A stretch of 64,000 nt of DNA, from NCBI GenBank assembly GCA_030429735.1, contig JAUIET010000006.1:1-64000 (forward strand). Reading direction: 5' to 3'. Positions within the stretch are counted from its first letter, which is position 1. The number at the start of each line of letters is the position of its first letter. This document shows, in pieces, positions 56,346-64,000 of the stretch. This stretch comes from Gammaproteobacteria bacterium (GTDB lineage Bacteria > Pseudomonadota > Gammaproteobacteria > Pseudomonadales > JAUIET01). The translations under genes and the position numbers were made by a program. Below the pieces are notes generated by a model. The model had not been told where the DNA came from, did not search any database, and saw only the letters and a program-made list of their open reading frames with translations.

Positions 56346-56666
56346 TCACTCATTCAGAAACACGAACAAAATGCCATCTTCAACATGTGTTTCAAACGTT
56401 TTTATTGGCTTCGATGCCGGTCGCGACAAGGCACTACCGTCTCGCACGTCGAAAGCTGCGCCGTGCAAAGGGCAAAGTAGCCGCATGCCTTTAAGCTTGC
56501 CGTCACTTAATCTCGCAGCGGCGTGTGAACACAGATTGCTGACCGCAAAAAATCCTTCTTTGGTATGGCAAAGCAAAACATCTTCGCCTTCCAGCTCAAC
56601 GGCCAGTGTTTTACCTTGGGAAATTTCGGCGCACTGTGCCGCCTTGAGGGGTATTCGCTTGCTCAT
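56346..56666 (-). CDS. Rieske [2Fe-2S] ferredoxin
   Basis: A 106-residue soluble Rieske protein of the NirD/BphF type. The cluster ligands are in NLCSHAAARL (Cys-x-His) and LCPLHGAAFD (Cys-x2-His). It transfers electrons to an oxygenase or reductase, none of which is intact nearby. Its ATG overlaps the stop of a 31-residue upstream frame (56663-56758), possibly the tail of a lost partner gene. Confidence 0.9.
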   Translation of the reverse strand: MSKRIPLKAAQCAEISQGKTLAVELEGEDVLLCHTKEGFFAVSNLCSHAAARLSDGKLKGMRLLCPLHGAAFDVRDGSALSRPASKPIKTFETHVEDGILFVFLNE

Positions 56667-56847
56667 GAGACAGTCGGGCCGCTATGTTCGGCAAGCAACT
56701 CCTCCACAGTCGTGTAAATGCGGCGAATTCGTGCTTGCTGATAATTACCCAGTGTCACCCCCGGCTTACGACTTGTTTTATAGCGCTAGTACCCATGATG
56801 CAGCCAATGGTACCAACAATGCCGGCATTGTTCACCATACCGGTTAG

Positions 56848-57121
56848 CGGCGCAAATGCCTGCTGCGCACCGAACCCAATGCGCCCAAACATAAGGGTAT
56901 CTCGTATCTGTTATTTTCAATGGACACACCAGGTATTGAAGTGCGGCCACTGGCGACCATGACGGGGCATGCTGAGTTTAATGAGGTGTTCTTCACGGAT
57001 GTTCGCGTACCAAAAAGCAGCATTGCCGGGCCGCGCGGGGCTGGCTGGTTGCCAATGCCTCGTTGACGCATGAGCGCGGTATGCTTGGCGATCCCAACTT
57101 AGCAAGCAGCGCAAACTGCCG
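56848..57121 (+). pseudogene. Acyl-CoA dehydrogenase remnant
   Basis: The plus strand reads middle-domain acyl-CoA dehydrogenase sequence: LLRTEPNAPKHKGISYLLF, MDTPGIEVRPLATMTGH, FNEVFFTDVRVPKSS, GPRGAGW. A frameshift near 57040 follows, after which another frame continues with WLVANASLTHERGMLGDP. N- and C-terminal parts are missing. About 180 bp after it (57122-57303) is AT-rich and holds only the leader of the next gene. Confidence 0.75.
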
Positions 57122-57303
57122 ATTAATAAGAGATAAAGTTGAAACCCAAAACATGACCAACGGTCGATTTCAGAAGAATTTCGATACTTTGTTCACATTT
57201 CGATCAATTTATCGCTTTAATAGCATGCCGCAGAGCGGAAACTGGTATTGATCAAAAATTGTCTACTAGGCTGAATAATAAACAACAAGATTATTATTTG
57301 ACC

Positions 57304-58311
57304 ATGGAACAAACCGGACACAGCCAAGTCACAGGCTTGGGAAGCTACCTCCCAGAGCAAGTTGTACGATCGGAGGAGCTAATGGATGCCTTTGACTCTG
57401 AGCTCCGTTTTGGCATTCCCAAACGATACCTGTCTGCACTTGTAGGTATTCAGGAGCGCCGATTTGCGCCCGACGGCAGCGCACCTTCTGACCTGGCTAT
57501 CGAGGCAAGTCTGAATGCTATCGAAAGCTCTGGTGTAGATCCGGCTGATATAGATTACGTAATTTATTGCGGCATTGATCGCGACTGGATAGAACCTGCT
57601 ACGGCTCATCGTGTACAGCACGAAGTGGGTGCGAAGAATGCGGCGTGTTTTGACGTCACCAATGCCTGCCACGGGATGATGAATGGTCTGGCGATTGGTG
57701 ATGCGTTCATAGGCGCTAAGGGTGCGAGCACGATTCTTGTTTGCACCGCAGAACTAGGATCTACTACGACCAAATCGGCACTTGAGCTACTGAACAAACC
57801 CGACATTAGTAAGGAGCGGGTAAAATCGTTGCTAGGTGGCTTAACCTTGGGGGATGCGGGCGGCGCCATGATCATCCGCGCTTCTGAAAACCACCGTGGC
57901 TTCCGTCGTTTTGTGTTTGGCAGTGCTGGCAAACATACTGGTCTTTGCCAAATGAATAAGGATGAAAATGGCCTGAAAGAGGGCCACGTTGACATGCAGG
58001 CAATTTGCACTGAAGCGATCAGTTATCACCAGCAGTTAATTGAGAATACGTACGAGAAGCTCAATTGGTCGCCAAAAGACGTTAACTCTCTTGTTCTGCA
58101 TCAAGCGGGGTTGAAGCCGCACAAACAATTATCGCGCGTGGCCGATATTGACCCTGGTCGTGCCCCGGAAACAATCTCCAAATTGGGCAATTTAGCCAGC
58201 GCAACCATTCCCGTCGTACTCGACTTGAATCGGCCTGCGGCAAATGATAATGTGCTGATTCTAAGTACGGGAAGTGGGCTTTCCGTGGGTCAGACTGGGT
58301 TAGTTTTCTAG
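57304..58311 (+). CDS. 3-oxoacyl-ACP synthase III-like condensing enzyme
   Basis: A 335-residue thiolase-fold KAS III/OleA-like enzyme. The triad is Cys122 (DVTNACHGMMNG), His in LVLHQAGLKPHK and Asn in LGNLASATIPVVL. It begins with GLGSYLPEQVV as in FabH. Start ATG 57304; the frame extends to 57259. It condenses acyl thioesters; whether it starts fatty acid synthesis or joins two acyl chains is open. No acyl carrier or partner enzyme is adjacent. Confidence 0.87.
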   Translation: MEQTGHSQVTGLGSYLPEQVVRSEELMDAFDSELRFGIPKRYLSALVGIQERRFAPDGSAPSDLAIEASLNAIESSGVDPADIDYVIYCGIDRDWIEPATAHRVQHEVGAKNAACFDVTNACHGMMNGLAIGDAFIGAKGASTILVCTAELGSTTTKSALELLNKPDISKERVKSLLGGLTLGDAGGAMIIRASENHRGFRRFVFGSAGKHTGLCQMNKDENGLKEGHVDMQAICTEAISYHQQLIENTYEKLNWSPKDVNSLVLHQAGLKPHKQLSRVADIDPGRAPETISKLGNLASATIPVVLDLNRPAANDNVLILSTGSGLSVGQTGLVF

Positions 58312-58377
58312 CTTTCAGCCATTCTCTTTGAGCCCCGAAAAGCAATAAAACCCGTTCAAACGAGTTAGGGGATATGC

Positions 58378-59253
58378 ATGAGTTGGTGGATTGGAACGTC
58401 TCTTTTGGCCATCTGTATCAAGCTGTGGCTGTTTTTCGCGAAGCGAATCCAATTGCGTGAAAACGGCGCATTGGAACTGCTGCTAATCGGCTTTCTTGGA
58501 ATGAATGTTATTGAGTTTGGCGGCTTCTTTTCAATGGAAAACGAGCCTTTGCTGTTCTCGCTCCTCACCCTTTATTACATGTTCACAACACTCACTGTTG
58601 CTGCAATGCTCAATCTTTTCATGAGCATGAATGGCGGTAGTTCAGTAATGCTGAAATTAAATTGGCTCCTTGCTGCTCTAATGGCTGGCTCTTTCATGGT
58701 TCCAGGCTTAATGCTTTTGGGCGTTCAGCAACTTGGCTTCAGTGCAACGCGGATTCCCGGGCCGCTTTACTTGTACTGGGTTGTTTACATTATCTCAACT
58801 CTGATTTTTGCGATGATTCAACTCGGTTCGGTTTACTACAAGCATCGCACAGAAGAAAAAGGCAAGCAGGTTTTGGTCATCTTGTTAGGTCTGTCACCAG
58901 CTGTGCTGACGTCAATTGTGATCGTCGTAATGATGCAGCTTGGTTTCAAAATTAACCTGGGCGCGATAATCTCATTGATGATCTGTACCTTTCTGTTAAG
59001 TTTGATTTGGGCAGAGAACAAGCACAGCGTATTCAAAGTTCTGGCGCGCGTACCTAATACTGAAGAGCACCGAATTCGAACTCAGTTGCATGCAGCATTT
59101 GCAAACATTGAAATGAATGCTTATGCGCAGGAAGCAAGCCAGGCAGGATTTGCAGATTCTGTTCGCGATCTCGAGAGAAGCTACCGTGAGCTGACTGGTG
59201 AGAAGAATCGTCCTTCGCAAAGCCAGGGCAACAACAGCTGGTTGATGTACTAA
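58378..59253 (+). CDS. Multi-spanning membrane protein with cytoplasmic tail
   Basis: A 291-residue protein with about seven hydrophobic segments in residues 1-215, in the manner of sensor N-terminal membrane modules. A charged cytoplasmic tail of about 75 residues is predicted helical (HRIRTQLHAAFANIE, SVRDLERSYRELTGE). No catalytic domain is recognised. It lies 66 bp after the KAS III-like gene on the same strand. It could be a sensor missing its output or a family of unknown function. Confidence 0.7.
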   Translation: MSWWIGTSLLAICIKLWLFFAKRIQLRENGALELLLIGFLGMNVIEFGGFFSMENEPLLFSLLTLYYMFTTLTVAAMLNLFMSMNGGSSVMLKLNWLLAALMAGSFMVPGLMLLGVQQLGFSATRIPGPLYLYWVVYIISTLIFAMIQLGSVYYKHRTEEKGKQVLVILLGLSPAVLTSIVIVVMMQLGFKINLGAIISLMICTFLLSLIWAENKHSVFKVLARVPNTEEHRIRTQLHAAFANIEMNAYAQEASQAGFADSVRDLERSYRELTGEKNRPSQSQGNNSWLMY

Positions 59254-59355
59254 GAAGTTCCGACGCTCACGCATTACCGAGCGGCAATGGCGTACTTGCT
59301 TACGGCTGTCTAGAATCGTTTTCTTCTCCTTACTCGCAGAAGGAACGGTTCGCAC

Positions 59356-59746
59356 ATGACCACCCCATCATTATTAATAAACAACGGCACCGTTGTCGAC
59401 GGTACCGGTAACCCCCCCTTTTCTGCCGATGTGCGACTGCGAGGCGGCCTGATTTACAAAGTGGCTGCCGATCCTGAGCCCATATGACGAGGATTCCGTC
59501 ATTGACGCCTCTCAGGCTGGTAAGCGTGCTGACGTCACTGTGTTCGCCCTGGATGAAATTGAGCGGCGGGAAAAGTATAAAACAACAGACGTGCCTGACG
59601 GTAAGGGCGGACTAACCTGGCGCTGGACCAGAGATCCGGCACCTGTGCGGGTGACTATTGTGAATGGGGAAGTTACGTTTGATGGCCAGCAATCGACTGG
59701 GGCAATGCCGGGAATGATGGTGTCACATCGGGAAGGTGTCGCCTAG
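59356..59746 (+). pseudogene. D-aminoacylase-like amidohydrolase, internally deleted
   Basis: The ATG at 59356 (AAGGA upstream) reads a typical amidohydrolase N terminus (LLINNGTVVDGTGNPPF, SADVRLRGGLIYKV). After a one-base frameshift near 59475 it jumps from the first strand (SVIDAS) straight into the C-terminal part (KRADVTVFALDEIE, KGGLTWRWTRDP, VTIVNGEVTFDGQ). Most of the metal-binding barrel, several hundred residues, is missing. It is clearly a pseudogene of an N-acyl-D-amino-acid deacylase or relative. Confidence 0.75.
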
Positions 59747-59767
59747 CCTTGAAGTCCTGCAGCAGCT

Positions 59768-60850
59768 TCAAGCCAACCCGGGAATCTCGCAAAAGAAATC
59801 GGCTTCTATCTTCACGCTGGATGGCGAATTATTGTGTTCGCCGGCGCTCCACGACGGCATCACCATGGAATACAAGCCATTTCCACCGGCCATTACTATC
59901 AGAAGTTGATCCGGACTGCTAAAGGCGTATTTCTTTTCCGGATTTGGCCCAGCCATCGCGCCAAGCAAATTTTTCACTTTGTCCGGTGACATGAAACAAA
60001 TTTCGCATAACTCGTTAGCTATGTTGGCGCGCGTTAAACCGGCCGCGTGCAACACATTGGCGTGGTCAGGATTTAACACAACGGCGGCTGTTCCGCTGCC
60101 AAGAATTGCGTTGTTGGTAGCGGTGTTTGCTAAGGCAGCCGCCAATTGTGAAAGCAACAGTTTGTAGTGCTCTTTATCATCAGCGTCCGGAATGTAAATT
60201 ACTGAATGCGGAGCTTCCGCACCCAACACGGTAACCACGCTGTCTTCTGCCTGAAAACCTAAATCAACGTGCAGAGGGACAAACGGACTGTTTTCTTCAT
60301 CTTCGGCAAGGCAGTAAGTGAACTTGCCTGGGTGGCCAAGCAAGGCCATGTCAGAACTGCCCGGGCGGCCTTTGCCAATATTGATCATTGCTAAACGCAA
60401 GGCTCGGCCGATAGAGGCATTGGCACGATGACCTGGCCCGAGTGCGCCATAGCCAGAGGCGATTGGACCGCAGTTATGTCGCGCTGGCCCGTTCACAATA
60501 ATCAGTGGCGCCGTACAGTGAGTAGTGGCCTGCATCTCGGTTAAGTCAAACACCGGGTCGATCACTGCTTTCGCCGCTGCGACAACAACCGGCATATAGT
60601 CCGTCAGGCAACCGGCCATCACGGCCGATACAGCTATCTTTTCGATGGTGGCCACTCCACCGCCCGGACCCATTGTTCCCAGTATCATGTCAGGTTCCAT
60701 GCCAGAGGCCAGCACCATGCGCCTAACCCTTTCCGCTGTGGGGATTACAACCGGAAGACCATCGGTACAACCCCGCGCGTGCAAATCTTCAAGTGCGGCT
60801 TCTTCCGAGCTGGCTGAAAGCAGTTCAGGCACGTATTCCCTCCAGTGCAT
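59768..60850 (-). CDS. Conserved protein paired with the UGSC selenoprotein
   Basis: A protein of about 360 residues with no domain I can name. It is cytoplasmic (no signal or membrane segment) and rich in Gly and Cys, with conserved-looking blocks: ARGCTDGLPVVIPTAERV, MGPGGGVATIEKIAVSAV, NGPARHNCGPIASGYGALG, GRPGSSDMALLGHPGKF and IVMAGGNGLYSMVM. It starts at ATG 60850 inside the end of the UGSC gene (26-bp overlap), so the two are made together and may act as one enzyme. Confidence 0.75.
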   Translation of the reverse strand: MHWREYVPELLSASSEEAALEDLHARGCTDGLPVVIPTAERVRRMVLASGMEPDMILGTMGPGGGVATIEKIAVSAVMAGCLTDYMPVVVAAAKAVIDPVFDLTEMQATTHCTAPLIIVNGPARHNCGPIASGYGALGPGHRANASIGRALRLAMINIGKGRPGSSDMALLGHPGKFTYCLAEDEENSPFVPLHVDLGFQAEDSVVTVLGAEAPHSVIYIPDADDKEHYKLLLSQLAAALANTATNNAILGSGTAAVVLNPDHANVLHAAGLTRANIANELCEICFMSPDKVKNLLGAMAGPNPEKKYAFSSPDQLLIVMAGGNGLYSMVMPSWSAGEHNNSPSSVKIEADFFCEIPGLA

Positions 60851-61361
60851 CAACAATTTGTGCGGCGATATCGTGCGCCACTTTGCGCATGTTTTCCACG
60901 CCGCTGCCCGCCACAGGGTGGGGTAGCCTTATTCGTGGCGCATCTGGCATACCCAGAGATTCGGCCACAAAATCGCCTTGCGGCCAAAATTCATCGGTTA
61001 CAAGTGATACAGCAGGTATTCCAAGCTTTGCTAAATTGATTCCGTCACGCACGGTGCCGGTGGTGCAAGAGCCTCAGTGCCCGTAGGCAGCAACCGCCGC
61101 GGTACAGTGCTCTTGTATCTCGGCCAGCATGTCGTCATTGGCCGGGAACGTAGGGTTACCTTTGTTGAAGTCAAAGACAGTGATCGAAGGTTCTACCTCT
61201 TGCATCGCTTTCGCAACTTCGCGCAGAAAATTCTCGGAATCGGGAAAGCCATTGGCCAGAAAGGCTACGTTAACACCTTTGCTGCCGCGAACTGAGGTAG
61301 ATAAATTATACGGAATGCGCTCAACACCGACTTTTGCATCCGGATTATGGTATTCGATCAT
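60825..61361 (-). CDS. UGSC-motif selenoprotein
   Basis: The frame from ATG 61361 (perfect AGGAGG upstream) is open for 178 residues apart from one TGA (61074-61076), codon 96. The residues around it are AAYGH-U-GSCTTGTVRDG, the UGSC motif of a described seleno/Cys protein family, where U is selenocysteine. Flanks are intact on both sides (FLANGFPDSENFLREV before, KLGIPAVSLVTDEFW after). This is therefore read-through, not two short ORFs. The U-x2-C motif suggests a redox site. It overlaps the partner gene downstream and lies 131 bp after the V4R-like gene. Confidence 0.85.
61049..61066 (-). promoter_or_regulatory. Candidate SECIS of the UGSC gene
   Basis: Seven bases after the TGA on the minus strand, GCAC and GTGC can pair around a 10-nt loop (CACCGGCACC). 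It is shorter and less canonical than the GPx SECIS, and alternative pairings exist. The assignment rests mainly on the need for a SECIS here. Confidence 0.3.
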
Positions 61362-61492
61362 AAGTCCTCCTGATTAAATGTGGAGAGGGAAGAGTTGCGC
61401 TCTCGAGAGAAATGCCCTCTTTCGTCATAAACTCTATTCGATAATGACAGTTGACGCAACGCCTCATTCCGTCGCGCATGTGCTGGTTCTTG

Positions 61493-62314
61493 CTAAGTTG
61501 CCCAGGTCATCCGGACTGTGCACGAAGTTTCGGGCAGATGCGGTTCAAACTCCATCTTCAAGCCGCCATTTTCGCCTTTAAACAGTGCTTCAAATGGTCC
61601 CTTACAAATATTGAGGCAGCCTTCTTCCGGCAATGCATCAGGATTCGGCAATGAGCTTTGCTTGGCGCACACGTGCCAACCGCATTCGGGTATTTCAATA
61701 ACGGTGCGGCCGTTGGCAGGATCCAGTTCTGTGATGGTTGCTGGCCCTGTCAACCAGCCGGCGGGATTGAACATTTCAAACATCATTTTGGTGATTCTGC
61801 CCGGCTTATTGGAACCTGGTTTGGACCCCTTGCCGTTGTTGCTTTTCTTCTTGCGATTTTTTTCCGGCATGCTGTTCATCATTGCCAGAAAATCAGCAGA
61901 TGTTTCGCGTGACGTTGCAACACTTGTTCCAATAACAATATCCTCGTATTGCGCTTGTGAATAGTATTTGCGTAATTCCAGTAATGCCCACTCAACTTCA
62001 CGAACAAAGTTGCCATAGCGCTTACGCCATTTCTCACGAGGCGAGTCAAAAAAACTGACGATTTCGCGGTGGGTGCGAATAGACTGGTAGTCTTGTTCGA
62101 GTTGCTCCCGGTCATCACAAGTCAAACGAAGAATAGGCAGCAGCGTGTGACTGACAATGAGCGAGGCTTTTTTTACCAGCATCCTGTCAGACATCCACAT
62201 ATCAATCCACGCTTGTGGACCCCATTGATGGATAAAACCGGACCGCCTCCTGGCGCTGCTTTGGCGCCCATTAGTATCCCGACGATCTGACGCGATAATA
62301 GATGAGTCCTTCAT
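61493..62314 (-). CDS. V4R/ATC-hydrolase-like protein
   Basis: A 273-residue protein. The N-terminal half is helical (about 30-150). A Lys/Gly/Ser-rich linker follows (KKKSNNGKGSKPGSNK). The C-terminal part carries ECGWHVCA, EEGCLNICKGPFEALF and HLPETSCTVRM, like the Cys-rich domain of L-2-amino-thiazoline-4-carboxylate hydrolases and V4R proteins. The exact reaction is unknown. It starts inside the TonB receptor stop codon (ATGA overlap), so the receptor, this protein and the UGSC gene appear to be one unit. Confidence 0.65.
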   Translation of the reverse strand: MKDSSIIASDRRDTNGRQSSARRRSGFIHQWGPQAWIDMWMSDRMLVKKASLIVSHTLLPILRLTCDDREQLEQDYQSIRTHREIVSFFDSPREKWRKRYGNFVREVEWALLELRKYYSQAQYEDIVIGTSVATSRETSADFLAMMNSMPEKNRKKKSNNGKGSKPGSNKPGRITKMMFEMFNPAGWLTGPATITELDPANGRTVIEIPECGWHVCAKQSSLPNPDALPEEGCLNICKGPFEALFKGENGGLKMEFEPHLPETSCTVRMTWAT

Positions 62315-64000
62315 TTGAAGTCTCGTCGAAACGTCAGACCATAGGTTGTTTGCGGTGCAACAATACCGGCATACCCACCAACCGTAGGTATATCAAGCCC
62401 GAATACGAAATACTCTTCGTCCAGCAAGTTTCTGCCCCACAGTGCAAGCTCCCAATCATTTTTCAGATGTCTCAGCGAAAGCCGCAGGTTAATAAGATGC
62501 GTTGCGTCATTCTTCAAATTCTCATCCAGGTCTTGCTCGAGAAAAAAACCATCGGTGTAGTTATGCTCAAAACGGCTAACGGATAACAAATCATCAGACA
62601 ACAACTTCTCATATTGCATGTAAGAGCTAACGGTTATTTCAGGTGCGTTGTCCAATGGCTCCCCTTTTAAGTTCTGCAAACAAGGGGGATTCGAAAAACC
62701 GGGAGACAAGCCAACATTCCCATTCGTCACGTAATACTCGGTAAAAGTCTGCTCAATAGTGCACTGTCCATTGAGGAAATTCGAGTACTTAGCTTTGTTG
62801 AAACCGATGGCACTGCCAAAGTCGATGCTCTCTGAAACCACATAGGCGATATCCAGTTCCATACCCATGCTTTCCAGAGAGCCGGCGTTTGTCACTTTAA
62901 TGCTGGAACCGTCAAACCCCTGCGCTTGAAAATCTTCGTAGTCTACAAAGTACAATGAACCATTCACTTGCAGCCTGCGGTCCAGCCAGGTGCCTTTCCA
63001 GCCGAGCTCATAATTGGTGGCAATTTCCTCATCAAATTCGCCGTCTGAATCTGCTACTTCGCGACGCTGATTAAAGCCACCCGACTTAAAACCTCGGCTG
63101 ACACTGGCATAGGCCATTAAGTCCTGATTAATGAAATAGCGAAGGTTAATGGTTGGAGACAGGTCCAAATCGCTTCGTTTGTTATCGTAGATAATGTTCG
63201 GCCCCGCAACAGGGGGAATATCGATAATGTTGTTGGGCGCATCAATAAAGTAGCCTTCTGTAATCTGGGAGCCCTGCCGCTCTTTCTTTTCATAGGTAAG
63301 ACGCACACCGAAGGTAGCATTCCATTTGTCATTAATAGTCCAGCTAAGCTGACCAAATGCGGCGAAACTGGTGGTTGTGTACAAGTTAACATCGGTATTC
63401 AATGAGCCGATGGGGAAAAAAAAACCCAAACCTATATTGTTGACCAGCGGCACGCCCATATTGAATGTGCCTATGGAGTCAAATTCAGAGTAATACGCAA
63501 ACACACCTGCCTGGTACTCCAGTGTTTGACCGCTGACCGAGGCAAACCTCAATTCGGATGAATACTGGTCTAGCGAAACTGCCGTACTGGCTGTAACAGC
63601 GCCATAGGCAGTGAAATCGCCGTCGAAGGCACTGTCTGATTCGTAGTGTCGCCATGCATTGATAAACGTCAGGGAATGTTCTCCGGCAAGATCACGATTC
63701 CACTCAAGGCCAAGCCCGCCGACTTCGACTTTATTGCGGGTGTCACTATCCAGCCAATAATCATCTGCGAACGGGTTAGCAGGGGGTGGTGAAAACCCTT
63801 CCGTGTTTTCAAACGCCATAAAATCAAACACAGGTAGCCCAAAGCGCGGGCCGGGCGTGGTTACCGGGCCAAGTTCGGCGAGAAATTCCTCAGAACGCTG
63901 TGCCGTCAGTGGTGCGTTCAGTGTCGACAGGCCATCGTACGATATTGCTGCCAGTGCACAGCAATCGGTATCTTCTTTGGAGTAATCCAGTGTCAGTATT
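62311..64000 (-). CDS. TonB-dependent receptor, C-terminal part
   Basis: The frame is open from 62311 to the window edge (about 563 residues seen), so the N-terminal plug lies outside. It is a beta-barrel of the ferric-siderophore/vitamin receptor type: GLEWNRDLAGEHSLTFINAWR, the barrel strand SRGFKSGGFNQR, YELGWKGTWLDRRLQVNGSLYF, LWGRNLLDEEYFVFG and the C-terminal strand YGLTFRRDFK. The substrate is not evident. It heads the minus-strand unit with the V4R-like and UGSC proteins. Confidence 0.92.
   Translation of the reverse strand, partial: ILTLDYSKEDTDCCALAAISYDGLSTLNAPLTAQRSEEFLAELGPVTTPGPRFGLPVFDFMAFENTEGFSPPPANPFADDYWLDSDTRNKVEVGGLGLEWNRDLAGEHSLTFINAWRHYESDSAFDGDFTAYGAVTASTAVSLDQYSSELRFASVSGQTLEYQAGVFAYYSEFDSIGTFNMGVPLVNNIGLGFFFPIGSLNTDVNLYTTTSFAAFGQLSWTINDKWNATFGVRLTYEKKERQGSQITEGYFIDAPNNIIDIPPVAGPNIIYDNKRSDLDLSPTINLRYFINQDLMAYASVSRGFKSGGFNQRREVADSDGEFDEEIATNYELGWKGTWLDRRLQVNGSLYFVDYEDFQAQGFDGSSIKVTNAGSLESMGMELDIAYVVSESIDFGSAIGFNKAKYSNFLNGQCTIEQTFTEYYVTNGNVGLSPGFSNPPCLQNLKGEPLDNAPEITVSSYMQYEKLLSDDLLSVSRFEHNYTDGFFLEQDLDENLKNDATHLINLRLSLRHLKNDWELALWGRNLLDEEYFVFGLDIPTVGGYAGIVAPQTTYGLTFRRDFK

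Noticed and set aside
56663-56758. 31-residue GTG-started frame before the Rieske gene as an independent gene
   Set aside because: It is too short, with no domain; kept only as a possible remnant coupled to the ferredoxin.
1-64000. CRISPR arrays, insertion sequences, rRNA
   Set aside because: No spaced direct repeats, transposase-like ORF or rRNA sequence was seen on reading both strands.

Overview
The window looks like part of a chromosome from a marine-type Gammaproteobacterium. The evidence is a TonB-dependent receptor of the large Gram-negative kind, an RND efflux pair, a Wzm/Wzt-like exporter, an agmatine-to-putrescine operon, lipoprotein and Sec signals, and a base composition near half GC by eye. 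The species cannot be named from the sequence. At least two genes are read through an in-frame TGA, so the organism should carry selenocysteine machinery (SelA/SelB/SelC/SelD), which is not in this window.

Layout. 1-56 is the 3' end of a tRNA-Leu(CAA). 70-7915 is a dense signalling island: four histidine kinases and three single-domain response regulators, none with a DNA-binding or enzymatic output domain. It includes a duplicated kinase/regulator pair in which one copy has a dead receiver. 7922-10653 (minus strand) is a PAS-like protein, a Ras/Rab-like small GTPase, a membrane-anchored DUF protein and a coiled-coil protein. 10870-14941 holds an amber-broken ORF, an acyl-CoA ligase, an SDR and an MFS transporter. 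15135-25517 is a glycan assembly and export locus with glycosyltransferases, two sulfotransferase-like proteins, an FkbM methyltransferase and an ABC exporter. 25772-28823 is a molybdopterin oxidoreductase and a glycerate-kinase-like P-loop kinase.

28831-33381 is a tightly overlapping operon of glutamate mutase parts (GlmS-, GlmE- and GlmL-like) joined to an adenylate-forming enzyme. This suggests that a B12-rearranged amino acid, plausibly 3-methylaspartate, is activated for biosynthesis rather than fermented. 33481-36651 holds an RraA-family protein, an aromatic/aspartate aminotransferase and an HMG-CoA reductase. 36678-45445 is catabolic: GlpQ, two M20 amidohydrolases, an amidase, an acyl-CoA ligase and a prolyl-tRNA editing protein. 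Between the two M20 genes sits a selenocysteine glutathione peroxidase with a textbook bacterial SECIS hairpin. 45524-48589 is the aguB-MFS-aguA operon. 48964-59253 has a thiolase-like protein, an RND pump, an aldehyde dehydrogenase, a Rieske ferredoxin, a KAS-III-like enzyme and a membrane protein.

59768-64000 (minus strand) is a TonB-dependent receptor, a V4R/ATC-hydrolase-like protein, a UGSC-type selenoprotein (TGA at 61074-61076) and a partner protein. They look co-transcribed and may be an undescribed uptake and redox pathway. From about 36.6 to 59.7 kb there are also several decayed genes (GST, SnoaL-like, MBL-fold lipoprotein, acyl-CoA dehydrogenase, D-aminoacylase-like), so this stretch is under active gene loss.
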